Of a stretch of DNA of 64,000 nucleotides, positions 1 to 6,709 are shown one piece after another; the first letter of the stretch is position 1, and the number at the start of each line of letters is the position of its first letter. Where the stretch lies: contig NZ_JAUZDX010000002.1 of NCBI RefSeq assembly GCF_030704685.1, positions 496,001-560,000 of the forward strand, in the 5' to 3' direction. Position numbers and translations under genes: made by a program. Source of the stretch: Acidovorax sp. A1169. Lineage in GTDB: Bacteria; Pseudomonadota; Gammaproteobacteria; Burkholderiales; Burkholderiaceae_C. The notes under the pieces are model-generated. The model ran no database searches and was not told the origin of the DNA. It was given only the letters and a program-made list of their open reading frames with translations.

Positions 1-56
1 TCGGTCCAGCTCAGGTAGGGCAGGTAGCGGTGGGGCGGGTTGTAGCCGTGCAGCAT
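1..56 (-). CDS. Creatininase-like protein, N-terminal fragment
   Basis: Only the first 18 codons are in the window, reading MLHGYNPPHRYLPYLSWT from the ATG at 54-56; the gene continues past the left edge. This opening resembles creatinine amidohydrolase (creatininase) family proteins found in nucleobase-degradation clusters of Burkholderiales. It follows the RidA gene by 38 bases on the same strand and is probably the last visible gene of the operon beginning at 2837. The assignment rests on a very short stretch and is tentative. Confidence 0.4.
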   Translation of the reverse strand, partial: MLHGYNPPHRYLPYLSWT

Positions 57-94
57 GGGTGGGCTTTCGTGAGGAGGGTGTGGGGGGCGATGGG

Positions 95-565
95 TCAGCG
101 CAGCGGCAGGTACGCCGTGGCTTCCACCTCGATCAGGATGTCGGGCGTGGGCAGCATGCCGCTGACCTCGACCACAGTGGAGGCCGGCGGCTCGCCCGGA
201 AAGAACAGCTTGCGCACGCGGCTGTACTGGGGAAAGTGGTCCAGGTTCTTGAAGTACTGCACCAGCTTGAACACGTCGGACATCTGGCCGCCCGCGGCCT
301 CGATGGTCTGGCGGATGCGGTCGAGCACGTACCAGCTCTGCGCGAGGATGGGCCCCTCCTTGGTGTCGCTGCTGAACTCGCCCGTGCGGCCGACCAGCGT
401 GGCCGCCTCGTCGGGGATGTCGGCATAGCCGCGCACGATGCGGCTGGCGGCCGGGTCCACGGCGATGATGCCGGAGAGGAACACCAGGTCGCCCGCGCGG
501 CGCCAGGCGGCGTAGCGGGCCAGGGGCTGGGCGATGCCTGGGGTGTTGGGTGCGTTGTCGCTCAT
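95..565 (-). CDS. RidA/YjgF/RutC-family protein
   Basis: A 156-residue protein of the RidA (YjgF/YER057c/UK114) fold, longer at its N-terminus than the usual 128 residues. The family hydrolyses reactive enamines or imines, or aminoacrylate in the case of RutC. The core region runs from GDLVFLSGI to VEVEATAYLP. Where archetypal RidA has an arginine (P-A-R-T), this protein reads PASTVVEV, so classical imine deaminase activity is doubtful. The ATG at 563-565 overlaps the stop of the upstream amidohydrolase (ATGA), so the two are translationally coupled. Its place in an operon with a RutR-like regulator suggests a role in a pyrimidine or related ring-opening pathway. Confidence 0.85.
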   Translation of the reverse strand: MSDNAPNTPGIAQPLARYAAWRRAGDLVFLSGIIAVDPAASRIVRGYADIPDEAATLVGRTGEFSSDTKEGPILAQSWYVLDRIRQTIEAAGGQMSDVFKLVQYFKNLDHFPQYSRVRKLFFPGEPPASTVVEVSGMLPTPDILIEVEATAYLPLR

Positions 566-1920
566 GCAAGGCTCCGTGCAGGGATGGGGGTGGATGGGGC
601 GGGCGTGGCACCGGCCGCAAGGGCTGGGGTGGTATCCGCCACGTGCCATGCAGCGCTGGCGTGGCCGCTGCTGACGCGACCGTCGCGCAGCACCACGCGG
701 GGCTGCGTGCGCGAGGGAAAGCCCCAGCGGTCGGCCTGGTTGAAGACGATCAGGTCTGCCGCGCTGCCGGGCTGCAGGGGCAGGGCGTCGGGGCCGCGGC
801 GCAGCCAGTCTGCACGGCACAGCGCTTCGGACCAGCGGTCGAATGGCGCATCGAGCTGCGCGGCCAGCACGCCGGTGGCCAGGGCCTCCAGCGGGTCGAA
901 GCTGCCCACGGGGCAGAACGGGTCCTGCACGTTGTCGCTGGCCACCAGCACGGGGATGCCGCGCGCATGCGCCTCCTTCACCAGCGTCAGGCCGCGCTGG
1001 CGCGGCGTGCGGCCGGTGGTAGCGTCCTGCAGCAGCAGGTTGGTGATGGGCAGGGTGACCAGGGTGATGGGGCTTGCCGCCACGGCGTCGAGCGTGGCCA
1101 GGGCTGTCGCCTCGTCCTGCGCGGCCAGGGCGCAGGTGTGGCCACAGACCACGTGGCCTTCGAAGCGCAGCTCCTTGAGCAGCGCGGCGGTGGTGGCCAG
1201 GCCCAGGGCGCCGGGGTGCAGTTCTTCGTCCACATGCAGGTCCACATTCAGGCCGTGCTGCTGCGCGGCCTCGAACAGGTGGCGCAGGGCCTGTGGGTCC
1301 CAGTTGGTCGAATGCACGAAGCCGCCCAGCAGTGCGCCCGGGCCGCTGGCGGCCACGGTGGCGGCCAGCTGCATGGCGGTGGCGCGCTCTGTGTACAGGT
1401 GCAGGGGGATCAGGCCCACGCGCTCCAGCGTGATGCGGCCGGCCCACTCGTGCGCCAGCTCGCGCAGCACGCCCCAGGCCAGGGGCTGGGCCTCGGGCTC
1501 CCACCAGTCGCAATGGGTGCGCACATGCACCGTGCCGGCCTCGTAGGCCCATTGCAGGGCGCGGCTGGCGCGCTGGCGTATGTCGGCCTCGGTCCAGCCC
1601 TGGCGGTCGACCATCATGGCCTCGATGGCGCCCAGCAGCCCGGGCTTGACGGTGCCCATGCGCGGCAGGGTGAAGGCCTTGTCCAGATGGGTGTGGGCAT
1701 CTACCAGGCCGGGCAGCACCAATGCGCCGGCCAGGTCCCAGGTGGTGCCGGCGGGCAGGGTGCGCGCGGGGTCGTGCGGCACCATGGCCTGGATGCGGCC
1801 CTGGGCCAGGTGCAGGTCGGCCAGGGCGGGCTGGCCGGCGCTGGTGGGCCAGGTGCGGGGCAGCAGCCAGAGAGGCAGGCGGGCGTTCAGGATGTGGTCG
1901 GGGGCGTTGGAGGCGTGCAT
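562..1920 (-). CDS. Cytosine deaminase-like amidohydrolase (CodA family)
   Basis: A 452-residue metal-dependent amidohydrolase related to cytosine deaminase and to AtzC-type enzymes. Metal-binding and catalytic motifs are visible in the expected order: DAHTHLDK near residue 70, DLHVDEE near 220, GHTCAL near 260 and SDNVQDPF near 325. The substrate is probably a hydroxylated or aminated pyrimidine or triazine-like ring; cytosine is the family default. The ATG at 1918-1920 is preceded by an AGGGGG Shine-Dalgarno; a TTG at 1936-1938 is in frame but less likely. It lies 10 bases after the oxidoreductase gene and overlaps the RidA gene, so it is part of the 2837-to-56 operon. Confidence 0.82.
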   Translation of the reverse strand: MHASNAPDHILNARLPLWLLPRTWPTSAGQPALADLHLAQGRIQAMVPHDPARTLPAGTTWDLAGALVLPGLVDAHTHLDKAFTLPRMGTVKPGLLGAIEAMMVDRQGWTEADIRQRASRALQWAYEAGTVHVRTHCDWWEPEAQPLAWGVLRELAHEWAGRITLERVGLIPLHLYTERATAMQLAATVAASGPGALLGGFVHSTNWDPQALRHLFEAAQQHGLNVDLHVDEELHPGALGLATTAALLKELRFEGHVVCGHTCALAAQDEATALATLDAVAASPITLVTLPITNLLLQDATTGRTPRQRGLTLVKEAHARGIPVLVASDNVQDPFCPVGSFDPLEALATGVLAAQLDAPFDRWSEALCRADWLRRGPDALPLQPGSAADLIVFNQADRWGFPSRTQPRVVLRDGRVSSGHASAAWHVADTTPALAAGATPAPSTPIPARSLA

Positions 1921-1930
1921 GCTGTCCCCC

Positions 1931-2518
1931 TTATGCAAAGCGCGCCATGGCCTGGCCTACACGGGCCTTGAAGGCCTCCAGCCGCCGCGGCGTGGCCACG
2001 TTCATGTGGTAGTAGGCGTGGTAGTCCACCCGCGCCTTGCCGCCGGTGAGCAGGCGCATGTAGCGCGTGACGGACTTGCGCGGCGGGTCGCCCATGAGCA
2101 GCGCGGTCCAGCGCGGGCGGCCATAGGTCACCACGGCCGAGATGCGCCTTATGTGCGTGAGCGAGGGCTTGACGTTGTGCGGGTCGCTGATGTCGAAGGC
2201 CACGCCGGGCATCAGCACCCGGTCGAAAAAGCCCTTGAGCATGGCCGGCATGCCGAAGCACCAGGTGGGAAAGCAGAACACCACGGCCTCGGCCTTGAGC
2301 AGCCGGTCCACATAGCCCTGCACGGGCAGGCGGTTGCTCGGCACCTCGTGGTAGCCCAGGCGCTCCTCGCGGCTGAGCACGGGGTTGAAGTCCTCGGCAT
2401 ACAGGTCGCAGTCGTCCACCTCATGGCCGGCCGCGCGCAGGTTGCGCACCACCTCGTCGTGCAGGGCGGCGTTGTAGCTGGTCTCCACCGGGTGGCAATA
2501 GATCACGAGGATGCGCAT
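1931..2518 (-). CDS. NAD(P)H-dependent flavodoxin-fold oxidoreductase
   Basis: A 195-residue protein of the KefF/MdaB/NQO flavodoxin-like NAD(P)H dehydrogenase family. The N-terminal MRILVIYCHPVETSYN stretch is the FMN/FAD phosphate-binding loop, and FPTWCFGMPAMLKGFFDRV near residue 85 is the family signature. It may supply reduced flavin or electrons to an oxygenase. It lies 16 bases after the ferredoxin gene and 10 bases before the amidohydrolase, suggesting one redox and ring-cleavage operon. The electron partner cannot be named from the window. Confidence 0.85.
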   Translation of the reverse strand: MRILVIYCHPVETSYNAALHDEVVRNLRAAGHEVDDCDLYAEDFNPVLSREERLGYHEVPSNRLPVQGYVDRLLKAEAVVFCFPTWCFGMPAMLKGFFDRVLMPGVAFDISDPHNVKPSLTHIRRISAVVTYGRPRWTALLMGDPPRKSVTRYMRLLTGGKARVDYHAYYHMNVATPRRLEAFKARVGQAMARFA

Positions 2519-2534
2519 GGCGGGGTGTCCTTCT

Positions 2535-2837
2535 TCAAAGGTCGAGCGTGAGCGTGGGGCCGTGGCTGCGCGCGCAGCACACCGCCACGTGCGTGGCCTG
2601 TTCTTCGGGGCTCAGGCAGCTGTCGCGGTGGTCGGGTGTGCCATCGAGCCAGCGCGTGGCGCAGGTGCCGCACACGCCCTGCTCGCACAGCGTGTCGATG
2701 GCGATGCCGGCGAGCTGCAGCACGTCGGCCATGCTCTCGCCGGGCTCCACGGGCAGCCGCAGGTGGCTGCGCGCGAGCACCAGTTCAAAAGCCGGTTCCG
2801 TGGCGGGCAGCGGCGCTGCCGTGGCTGGGTTTTGCAT
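2535..2837 (-). CDS. Stand-alone [2Fe-2S] ferredoxin, VanB/phthalate-reductase type
   Basis: A 100-residue plant-type ferredoxin that corresponds to the C-terminal domain of phthalate or vanillate oxygenase reductases. CEQGVCGTC near residue 51 supplies three cluster ligands, and the cysteines in VAVCCAR near residue 87 supply the fourth. The flavin and NAD domains normally fused to it are absent; the next gene may substitute for them. It is the first gene of the minus-strand operon. The ATG at 2835-2837 has almost no leader or Shine-Dalgarno, because the RutR-like operator ends one base upstream, so the mRNA may be near-leaderless or start elsewhere. Confidence 0.85.
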   Translation of the reverse strand: MQNPATAAPLPATEPAFELVLARSHLRLPVEPGESMADVLQLAGIAIDTLCEQGVCGTCATRWLDGTPDHRDSCLSPEEQATHVAVCCARSHGPTLTLDL

Positions 2838-2838
2838 G

Positions 2839-2869
2839 TTTGACCACTTGATTTGATCGATTGGTCAAA
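2839..2869. promoter_or_regulatory. RutR-like operator
   Basis: TTTGATCGATTGGTCAAA at 2852-2869 matches the dyad TTTGACCAnnTGGTCAAA, the RutR-box form, with two mismatches. An additional perfect half-site, TTTGACCA, is at 2839-2846. It lies directly before the ferredoxin start, and the adjacent gene at 3115-3804 encodes a RutR-like protein. Binding here should control the ferredoxin-amidohydrolase-RidA operon. The consensus is from the E. coli RutR literature; its use by this regulator is inference. Confidence 0.65.
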
Positions 2870-3114
2870 CTATTGCAAGTGCTGTGCCAGGGGGGTGACC
2901 TGGATCAAGGCACTGTTGTGGGGCTTCTGCTGCTTGCCTATGCAGGGTGTGCGAGGCAAGGCTGCGCAGGTCTTTGCGATGCGGCGCGCCTTGATTTGGG
3001 ATGGGCTGCTAGGCGCAAAGCACAGCCATAGCCCGTGCTATGGCGAGCATTTGCAACGACGCAGACCGCCCAAAGCGAGGTGTGCCGCGCGCAAGGGACC
3101 TGTGCAGCCTTGCC

Positions 3115-3804
3115 TTAGTCTGGTGCGAGGCCGCAGCCCAGCAGCACAAATGTGGTGAGCTGGCGCACGATGGGCTCACGGTCGATGGCTTCGTCGGGCG
3201 CCAGGCCCAGCATGATGTGCACCTGCACGCCGTAGTCGGCGTAGTGCTGGGTCATGCCCCAGATCTGCATGAGCAAAAGGCGCGCATCCAGCGGGCGCAT
3301 GCGGCCCTCCGCGATCCAGCGGTCGATCAGCTCCACCTTCTGCTGGGTCGACTTGACGGCCACGGGCCAGTACTTGCCCAGGTTGCGCCCACCGCCCAGC
3401 ACCTCGGTGGTGAAGATGCGCGACAGGCCGGGGTTGTCCAGCGCGTAGTCGAGCTTCTTGCGCACATAGCTGCTCAGCACCTTCTTGGGGTTGTCGCTCT
3501 GGCTGTCGAACTGGAAGGCGCCCGACCAGCCGTTGAGCACCGAGTACAGCAGCTCTTCGTACAGCTCTTCCTTGCTGGCGATGTAATAGTGCAGCTGCGG
3601 CTTGGTCAGGCCCGCGCGCTCGGCAATCGCCTTGGTGGACGCACCCTTGAAGCCGTGGCGGCTGAACTCGGCAATCGCCGCCTCGCGGATCGCGCCCATG
3701 ATGCGCTCGCGCCCCTGCTTGGAGCGGCTGAGCAGGGTGCCCGAGACGACATTGCTGCCGGTCTCGATGTCGGCTTCGTTCACGGGCGGGGCGTTGGTCG
3801 GCAT
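3115..3804 (-). CDS. TetR-family regulator, RutR-like
   Basis: A 229-residue TetR regulator that aligns by eye with E. coli RutR throughout. The DNA-binding helix-turn-helix lies at about residues 50-75 (STKAIAERAGLTKPQLHYYIASKEELY). The ligand domain carries SRIFTTEVLGGG and QIWGMTQHYADYGVQV, matching RutR's SRLFCMEMLAG and MIWASTQHYADF. RutR senses uracil or thymine and controls pyrimidine degradation and purine-linked genes. I chose the ATG at 3802-3804, 20 bases after the deaminase stop; an upstream in-frame ATG lies inside the deaminase gene. It is probably co-transcribed with the deaminase and controls the operon beginning at 2837. Confidence 0.82.
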   Translation of the reverse strand: MPTNAPPVNEADIETGSNVVSGTLLSRSKQGRERIMGAIREAAIAEFSRHGFKGASTKAIAERAGLTKPQLHYYIASKEELYEELLYSVLNGWSGAFQFDSQSDNPKKVLSSYVRKKLDYALDNPGLSRIFTTEVLGGGRNLGKYWPVAVKSTQQKVELIDRWIAEGRMRPLDARLLLMQIWGMTQHYADYGVQVHIMLGLAPDEAIDREPIVRQLTTFVLLGCGLAPD

Positions 3805-3823
3805 GGTGGGCGATTGTCGCTGC

Positions 3824-4351
3824 TCACGATTTCCAGAAGCCCACATGGGGTGCGCTGGCCTCTTCGATCAGTGCCGGGCCGATGCACTCGATGGCGTGTG
3901 GCGAGGCGGCGAACACGTCGCGGCACGAGAGCTCGGCGTCGCGCTGCTCGGCCCGTTCGCCGCGGAACTCGCGCAGGCGCACTGCGTCGATGCCGAACAC
4001 CACGCGGCCGATGCCCGACCAGAAGATGGCGCCCGCGCACATCACGCAGGGCTCTGCCGATGAGTAGATGGTGGCCTGGGCCAGCATCTCGCGGCTGAAG
4101 CGCGGGCTCAGCTGGCGCACGGCGTTGGTCTCGGCGTGGCCGGTGCAGTCGCCGGTCTCGGTGGTGTTGCAGTAGGCCTCGGAGATCAGTTCGCCGTCGC
4201 CGCTGATCACCACCGCGCCGAAGGGCCGGTTGCCGCGCGCGCGTGCGGTGCACGACCAGGCGATGGCCTGGCGCAGGTAGGTGCCGTCGGTGGCATCGAT
4301 CACCGCAGGGTCGTCGAGCTCATGGGGGGCGGCGGACATCAGGGCATGCAT
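3824..4351 (-). CDS. Nucleoside/guanine deaminase-like protein
   Basis: A 175-residue zinc deaminase of the cytidine deaminase-like superfamily. Zinc-binding and catalytic motifs are GHAETNAV (HAE) and SAEPCVMCAGAIFW (PCxxC). The GIGRVVFGID stretch and the C-terminal FW are typical of guanine deaminase (GuaD) and related purine deaminases. It may convert guanine to xanthine, feeding the xanthine-responsive genes that begin at 4516. The start at 4351 has GGAG 8 bases upstream; an internal ATG (MSAAP) is possible. A second deaminase of the same family lies at 13451-13939. The exact substrate is uncertain. Confidence 0.78.
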   Translation of the reverse strand: MHALMSAAPHELDDPAVIDATDGTYLRQAIAWSCTARARGNRPFGAVVISGDGELISEAYCNTTETGDCTGHAETNAVRQLSPRFSREMLAQATIYSSAEPCVMCAGAIFWSGIGRVVFGIDAVRLREFRGERAEQRDAELSCRDVFAASPHAIECIGPALIEEASAPHVGFWKS

Positions 4352-4489
4352 GGGTTGTCTCCATCAGGGGGTTGCCATCGCTATGCATTTGGCATGCCAA
4401 GAACATTGTGTGACAAGCATGCATTGCTTCGCCAGGCCCCGTGCAGCGGGCGTTTGGCAGGGGTGATCCCCCATTTGGCGTATGCCCGC

Positions 4490-4505
4490 AGGCATCGTTA
4501 TTGCA
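4490..4505 (+). promoter_or_regulatory. Candidate sigma-54 promoter before riboswitch copy 1
   Basis: AGGCATCGTTATTGCA has GG and GC elements exactly 10 bases apart, as in the -24/-12 consensus TGGCACGnnnnTTGCA. The predicted start, about 12 bases downstream, falls at the first bases of the riboswitch. Nearly the same element (GGCATCGTTTTTGC) stands before the second binding-protein gene at 16893-16908. Confidence 0.6.
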
Positions 4506-4515
4506 TACTGTGCGG

Positions 4516-4645
4516 GCAAGAGTAGAAGCGTTCACTGCGCGGCGGGTCGGGAGGTTCTCCCACCATGCCTGCGGCCGGAAATTGCTCTTGAAGCCCGCCC
4601 CAGTGGCATGCCAGCGCATGGCGTGCCAAGGCTTCAAGAGACCGG
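4516..4645 (+). promoter_or_regulatory. Xanthine-I (NMT1-motif) riboswitch, copy 1
   Basis: The leader of the dioxygenase gene contains GCAAGAGTAGAAGCGTTCAC (4516-4535) and CCGGAAATTGCTCTTGAAG (about 4575-4593), both found nearly intact in the inverted leader at 8825-8957. CAAGAG at 4517-4522 pairs with CTCTTG at 4585-4590, enclosing an asymmetric internal loop and a variable hairpin. A competing 11-bp stem pairs 4585-4595 with 4630-4640 and would break the first helix. The NMT1 motif is known to bind xanthine or urate and to precede dioxygenase and transporter genes, which is exactly the context here. The class assignment is from recall of the motif and not from a covariance-model search. 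Confidence 0.72.
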
Positions 4646-4726
4646 TTGCGCCGCGCGCGCAGGCCATTCTTTCGATGCGTGGGGGCGGGTGGATTTTTCT
4701 ATCCATCCCACTTCAGGAGAACTGCC

Positions 4727-5746
4727 ATGACGACGACTGCCACCACTGCCACGACGGCCACCGACACCTACGCCCTCGCCGAGCTCGACAAGGAAACCCG
4801 CATGGGCGCCCTGGGCTGCGAGACCGGCGCGCGCGAGATCCGCCGCATCGACCTCTCCGACTTCGCCCACCGCCAGGATGCCATCGCCGATGAACTGTGG
4901 GACGCTGCGGTCGATGTCGGCTTCTTCCAGGTGGTGGGCCACGGCATCGACCTGGCCGAGGTGCGCAAGGCTTTCGCGATGACCGAGCGCTTCTTCGCCC
5001 TGCCCGAGAGTGTGAAAGCCCAGTACCCGCTGCGCAAGGCGCTCAACGTGGGCTGGGAGAGCCGCGCGCAGGTGCGCCCCTCCACCGGCACGCCGGACCA
5101 GAAGGAGTCGTACCAGATCACGCGCCCGCACATGGAGGGCCTGTGGCCCACCGATGAGGAACTGGCGGGCTTTCAGGCCACCATGCTGGCCTTCGAGGGG
5201 CAGTGCTGGCAGGTGGCGATGCAGGTGCTGTCGTGCTTTGCGCGCAAGCTCGGCTTCGCGCCGGACTTCTTCGCCCACGCGCACGACCCGGCCAAAGCCA
5301 GCTACCAGAGCACGCTGCGCCTGCTGCACTACTTTGCCACGCCACCCGAGCAGCAGGCCCACCTGGGCCTGTGGCGTGCCGGTGCGCACACCGACTTCGA
5401 CTGCCTGACCCTGCTGTTCCAGCGCCAGGGGCAGGGCGGCCTGCAGGTGTGCCCCGGCAAGGAAATGGACAGCCAGGCATGGACCTCGGTGACGCCCGAC
5501 GAAGAGGCCATCACCTGCAACATCGGCGACATGCTGATGCGCTGGAGCGATGACCAACTGCCATCGAACTTCCACCGCGTGAAGAACCCGCTGCCCGGCG
5601 AGTACATGGGCCCGCGCTACAGCATCGCCTTCTTCGCGCAGGCCAACCGCGACGCCACCATCGAAGGCCCTGGCCGCAAGTACCCGGCGATTGCGGCCGG
5701 CGACTATTTGAACCAGCGCGTGGCCGCGAACTTCAAGGCGTATTAA
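4727..5746 (+). CDS. 2-oxoglutarate/Fe(II) dioxygenase (isopenicillin N synthase-like)
   Basis: A 339-residue member of the 2OG-Fe(II)/isopenicillin N synthase superfamily. An N-terminal DIOX_N-like region (VGFFQVVGHGI) is followed by the jelly-roll core. The iron triad is H and D in AGAHTDFDCL with the distal H in SNFHRVKN, and RYSIAFF supplies the 2-oxoglutarate arginine. The ATG at 4727 has AGGAGA at 4714-4719. It is the only gene downstream of riboswitch copy 1, so a purine substrate or purine-derived ring oxidation is likely. It differs clearly from the paralogue at 6706-7686. Cytosolic; precise reaction unknown. Confidence 0.85.
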   Translation: MTTTATTATTATDTYALAELDKETRMGALGCETGAREIRRIDLSDFAHRQDAIADELWDAAVDVGFFQVVGHGIDLAEVRKAFAMTERFFALPESVKAQYPLRKALNVGWESRAQVRPSTGTPDQKESYQITRPHMEGLWPTDEELAGFQATMLAFEGQCWQVAMQVLSCFARKLGFAPDFFAHAHDPAKASYQSTLRLLHYFATPPEQQAHLGLWRAGAHTDFDCLTLLFQRQGQGGLQVCPGKEMDSQAWTSVTPDEEAITCNIGDMLMRWSDDQLPSNFHRVKNPLPGEYMGPRYSIAFFAQANRDATIEGPGRKYPAIAAGDYLNQRVAANFKAY

Positions 5747-5761
5747 GCGGGTCGGTCAGTC

Positions 5762-6217
5762 TCAGGGGCGCAGCAGGTAGAAGGCGGCCACGGCGACCAC
5801 CAGCGCCGCCACGATCCAGACAACGCCCTGGCTGCCGCCGCGCGGCTGTTCCCCAGGGGACAGGCCGTGCGGGTTGCCGCTACCGGTGGCTGCGGCCAGT
5901 GCATCGACCCGGTCCTTGGCCTCCTTGAGGCCAATGCCTGCATGCGCGCGCAGCAGGCGAATGGCTTCGATCTTGTTGCCGGCGGCCAGTGCCTGGCGCA
6001 CGGAGTCGGGCACGTGGCTGCTCGCGTCCGATGCAAAGCCAGTGGAGTGCGCCGGCGCCGCCGCATGGTGCCCCTGCTGGTGCGCGTCGATGAGGTCCTT
6101 GGCTTCCTTGAGCCCCAGGCCTTGCACCACGCGCAGTTGCTTGATGGCGTCGATGGTGCGGCCCGCGTCGAGCAGGGCCTGCACATCAGGCGGTAGAAGG
6201 AATCCGGTCGAAGGCAT
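5762..6217 (-). CDS. Membrane-anchored protein with two L7/L12-C-terminal-like repeats
   Basis: A 151-residue protein with two copies of the ribosomal L7/L12 C-terminal-like helix motif: AIKQLRVVQGLGLKEAKDLIDA near residue 24 and AIRLLRAHAGIGLKEAKDRVDA near residue 84. A C-terminal hydrophobic segment (VVWIVAALVVAVAAFYLL) probably anchors it in the inner membrane. It is not ribosomal L7/L12. It stands alone between the two dioxygenase loci with no obvious operon partner, and its function is unknown. Confidence 0.75.
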   Translation of the reverse strand: MPSTGFLLPPDVQALLDAGRTIDAIKQLRVVQGLGLKEAKDLIDAHQQGHHAAAPAHSTGFASDASSHVPDSVRQALAAGNKIEAIRLLRAHAGIGLKEAKDRVDALAAATGSGNPHGLSPGEQPRGGSQGVVWIVAALVVAVAAFYLLRP

Positions 6218-6286
6218 GGGGGCTCCAGTCCGTGGCACTCGGACCGTTGTACCACGCCCGCTGTGCAAGCCCCGTGCAGGTGCGCG

Positions 6287-6709
6287 TCAAGGTGCCCGTG
6301 CGACCGTGCCGTCGGGCAGGCCGAATGCGCTGAGCCGGAACACATGGTCCTCAGGGTCGGCCAGCACCGCCTGCCACTGGCCGTAGTAGGTGGCATAGGG
6401 TGGCTTGACCATGTGCCCGCCCAGTTGCACGGCAATGGCGCAGGCCGCAGTGACGGCGTCGGGCGATTCGAGCATGAAGGTGGCATAGCCCGTGACCGGG
6501 TCGGCCGACCCAGCGGACCGCTCGCGATCAGCCAGCCCGAGCAGGGCATACGCCCCGTGCGCGTTGAAACCGAGCTGGAAGTGCTCCGTCTCCACCGCAC
6601 GGTAGATGGGCGAGCGCGTGCCCGCGGCCTCGGGCAGATGCAGCAGCGCCTGGTAGAACTGCAACTGGGCCTCGATGTCGCGGCAGAACAGGTTGAACCA
6701 GAGCTTCAT
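6287..6709 (-). CDS. VOC-family (glyoxalase/dioxygenase fold) protein
   Basis: A 140-residue vicinal-oxygen-chelate protein. It starts MKLWFNLFCRDIEAQLQFYQALL and ends WQAVLADPEDHVFRLSAFG, the usual beta-alpha-beta-beta-beta pattern with a terminal glutamate- or aspartate-containing metal strand. Its ATG at 6707-6709 overlaps the stop of the dioxygenase gene (ATGA), so it is the last gene of the 8734-to-6287 operon controlled by riboswitch copy 2. It may act on the dioxygenase product; this is inference from position. Confidence 0.75.
   Translation of the reverse strand: MKLWFNLFCRDIEAQLQFYQALLHLPEAAGTRSPIYRAVETEHFQLGFNAHGAYALLGLADRERSAGSADPVTGYATFMLESPDAVTAACAIAVQLGGHMVKPPYATYYGQWQAVLADPEDHVFRLSAFGLPDGTVARAP

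Noticed and set aside
95-1552. Long minus-strand reading frame spanning the RidA and amidohydrolase genes
   Set aside because: Only its last 156 residues form a known protein; the rest is arginine- and proline-rich shadow of the amidohydrolase frame.
4421-4440. Sigma-54 promoter for the deaminase at 3824-4351
   Set aside because: On the minus strand the GG and GC elements are 9 bases apart instead of 10.
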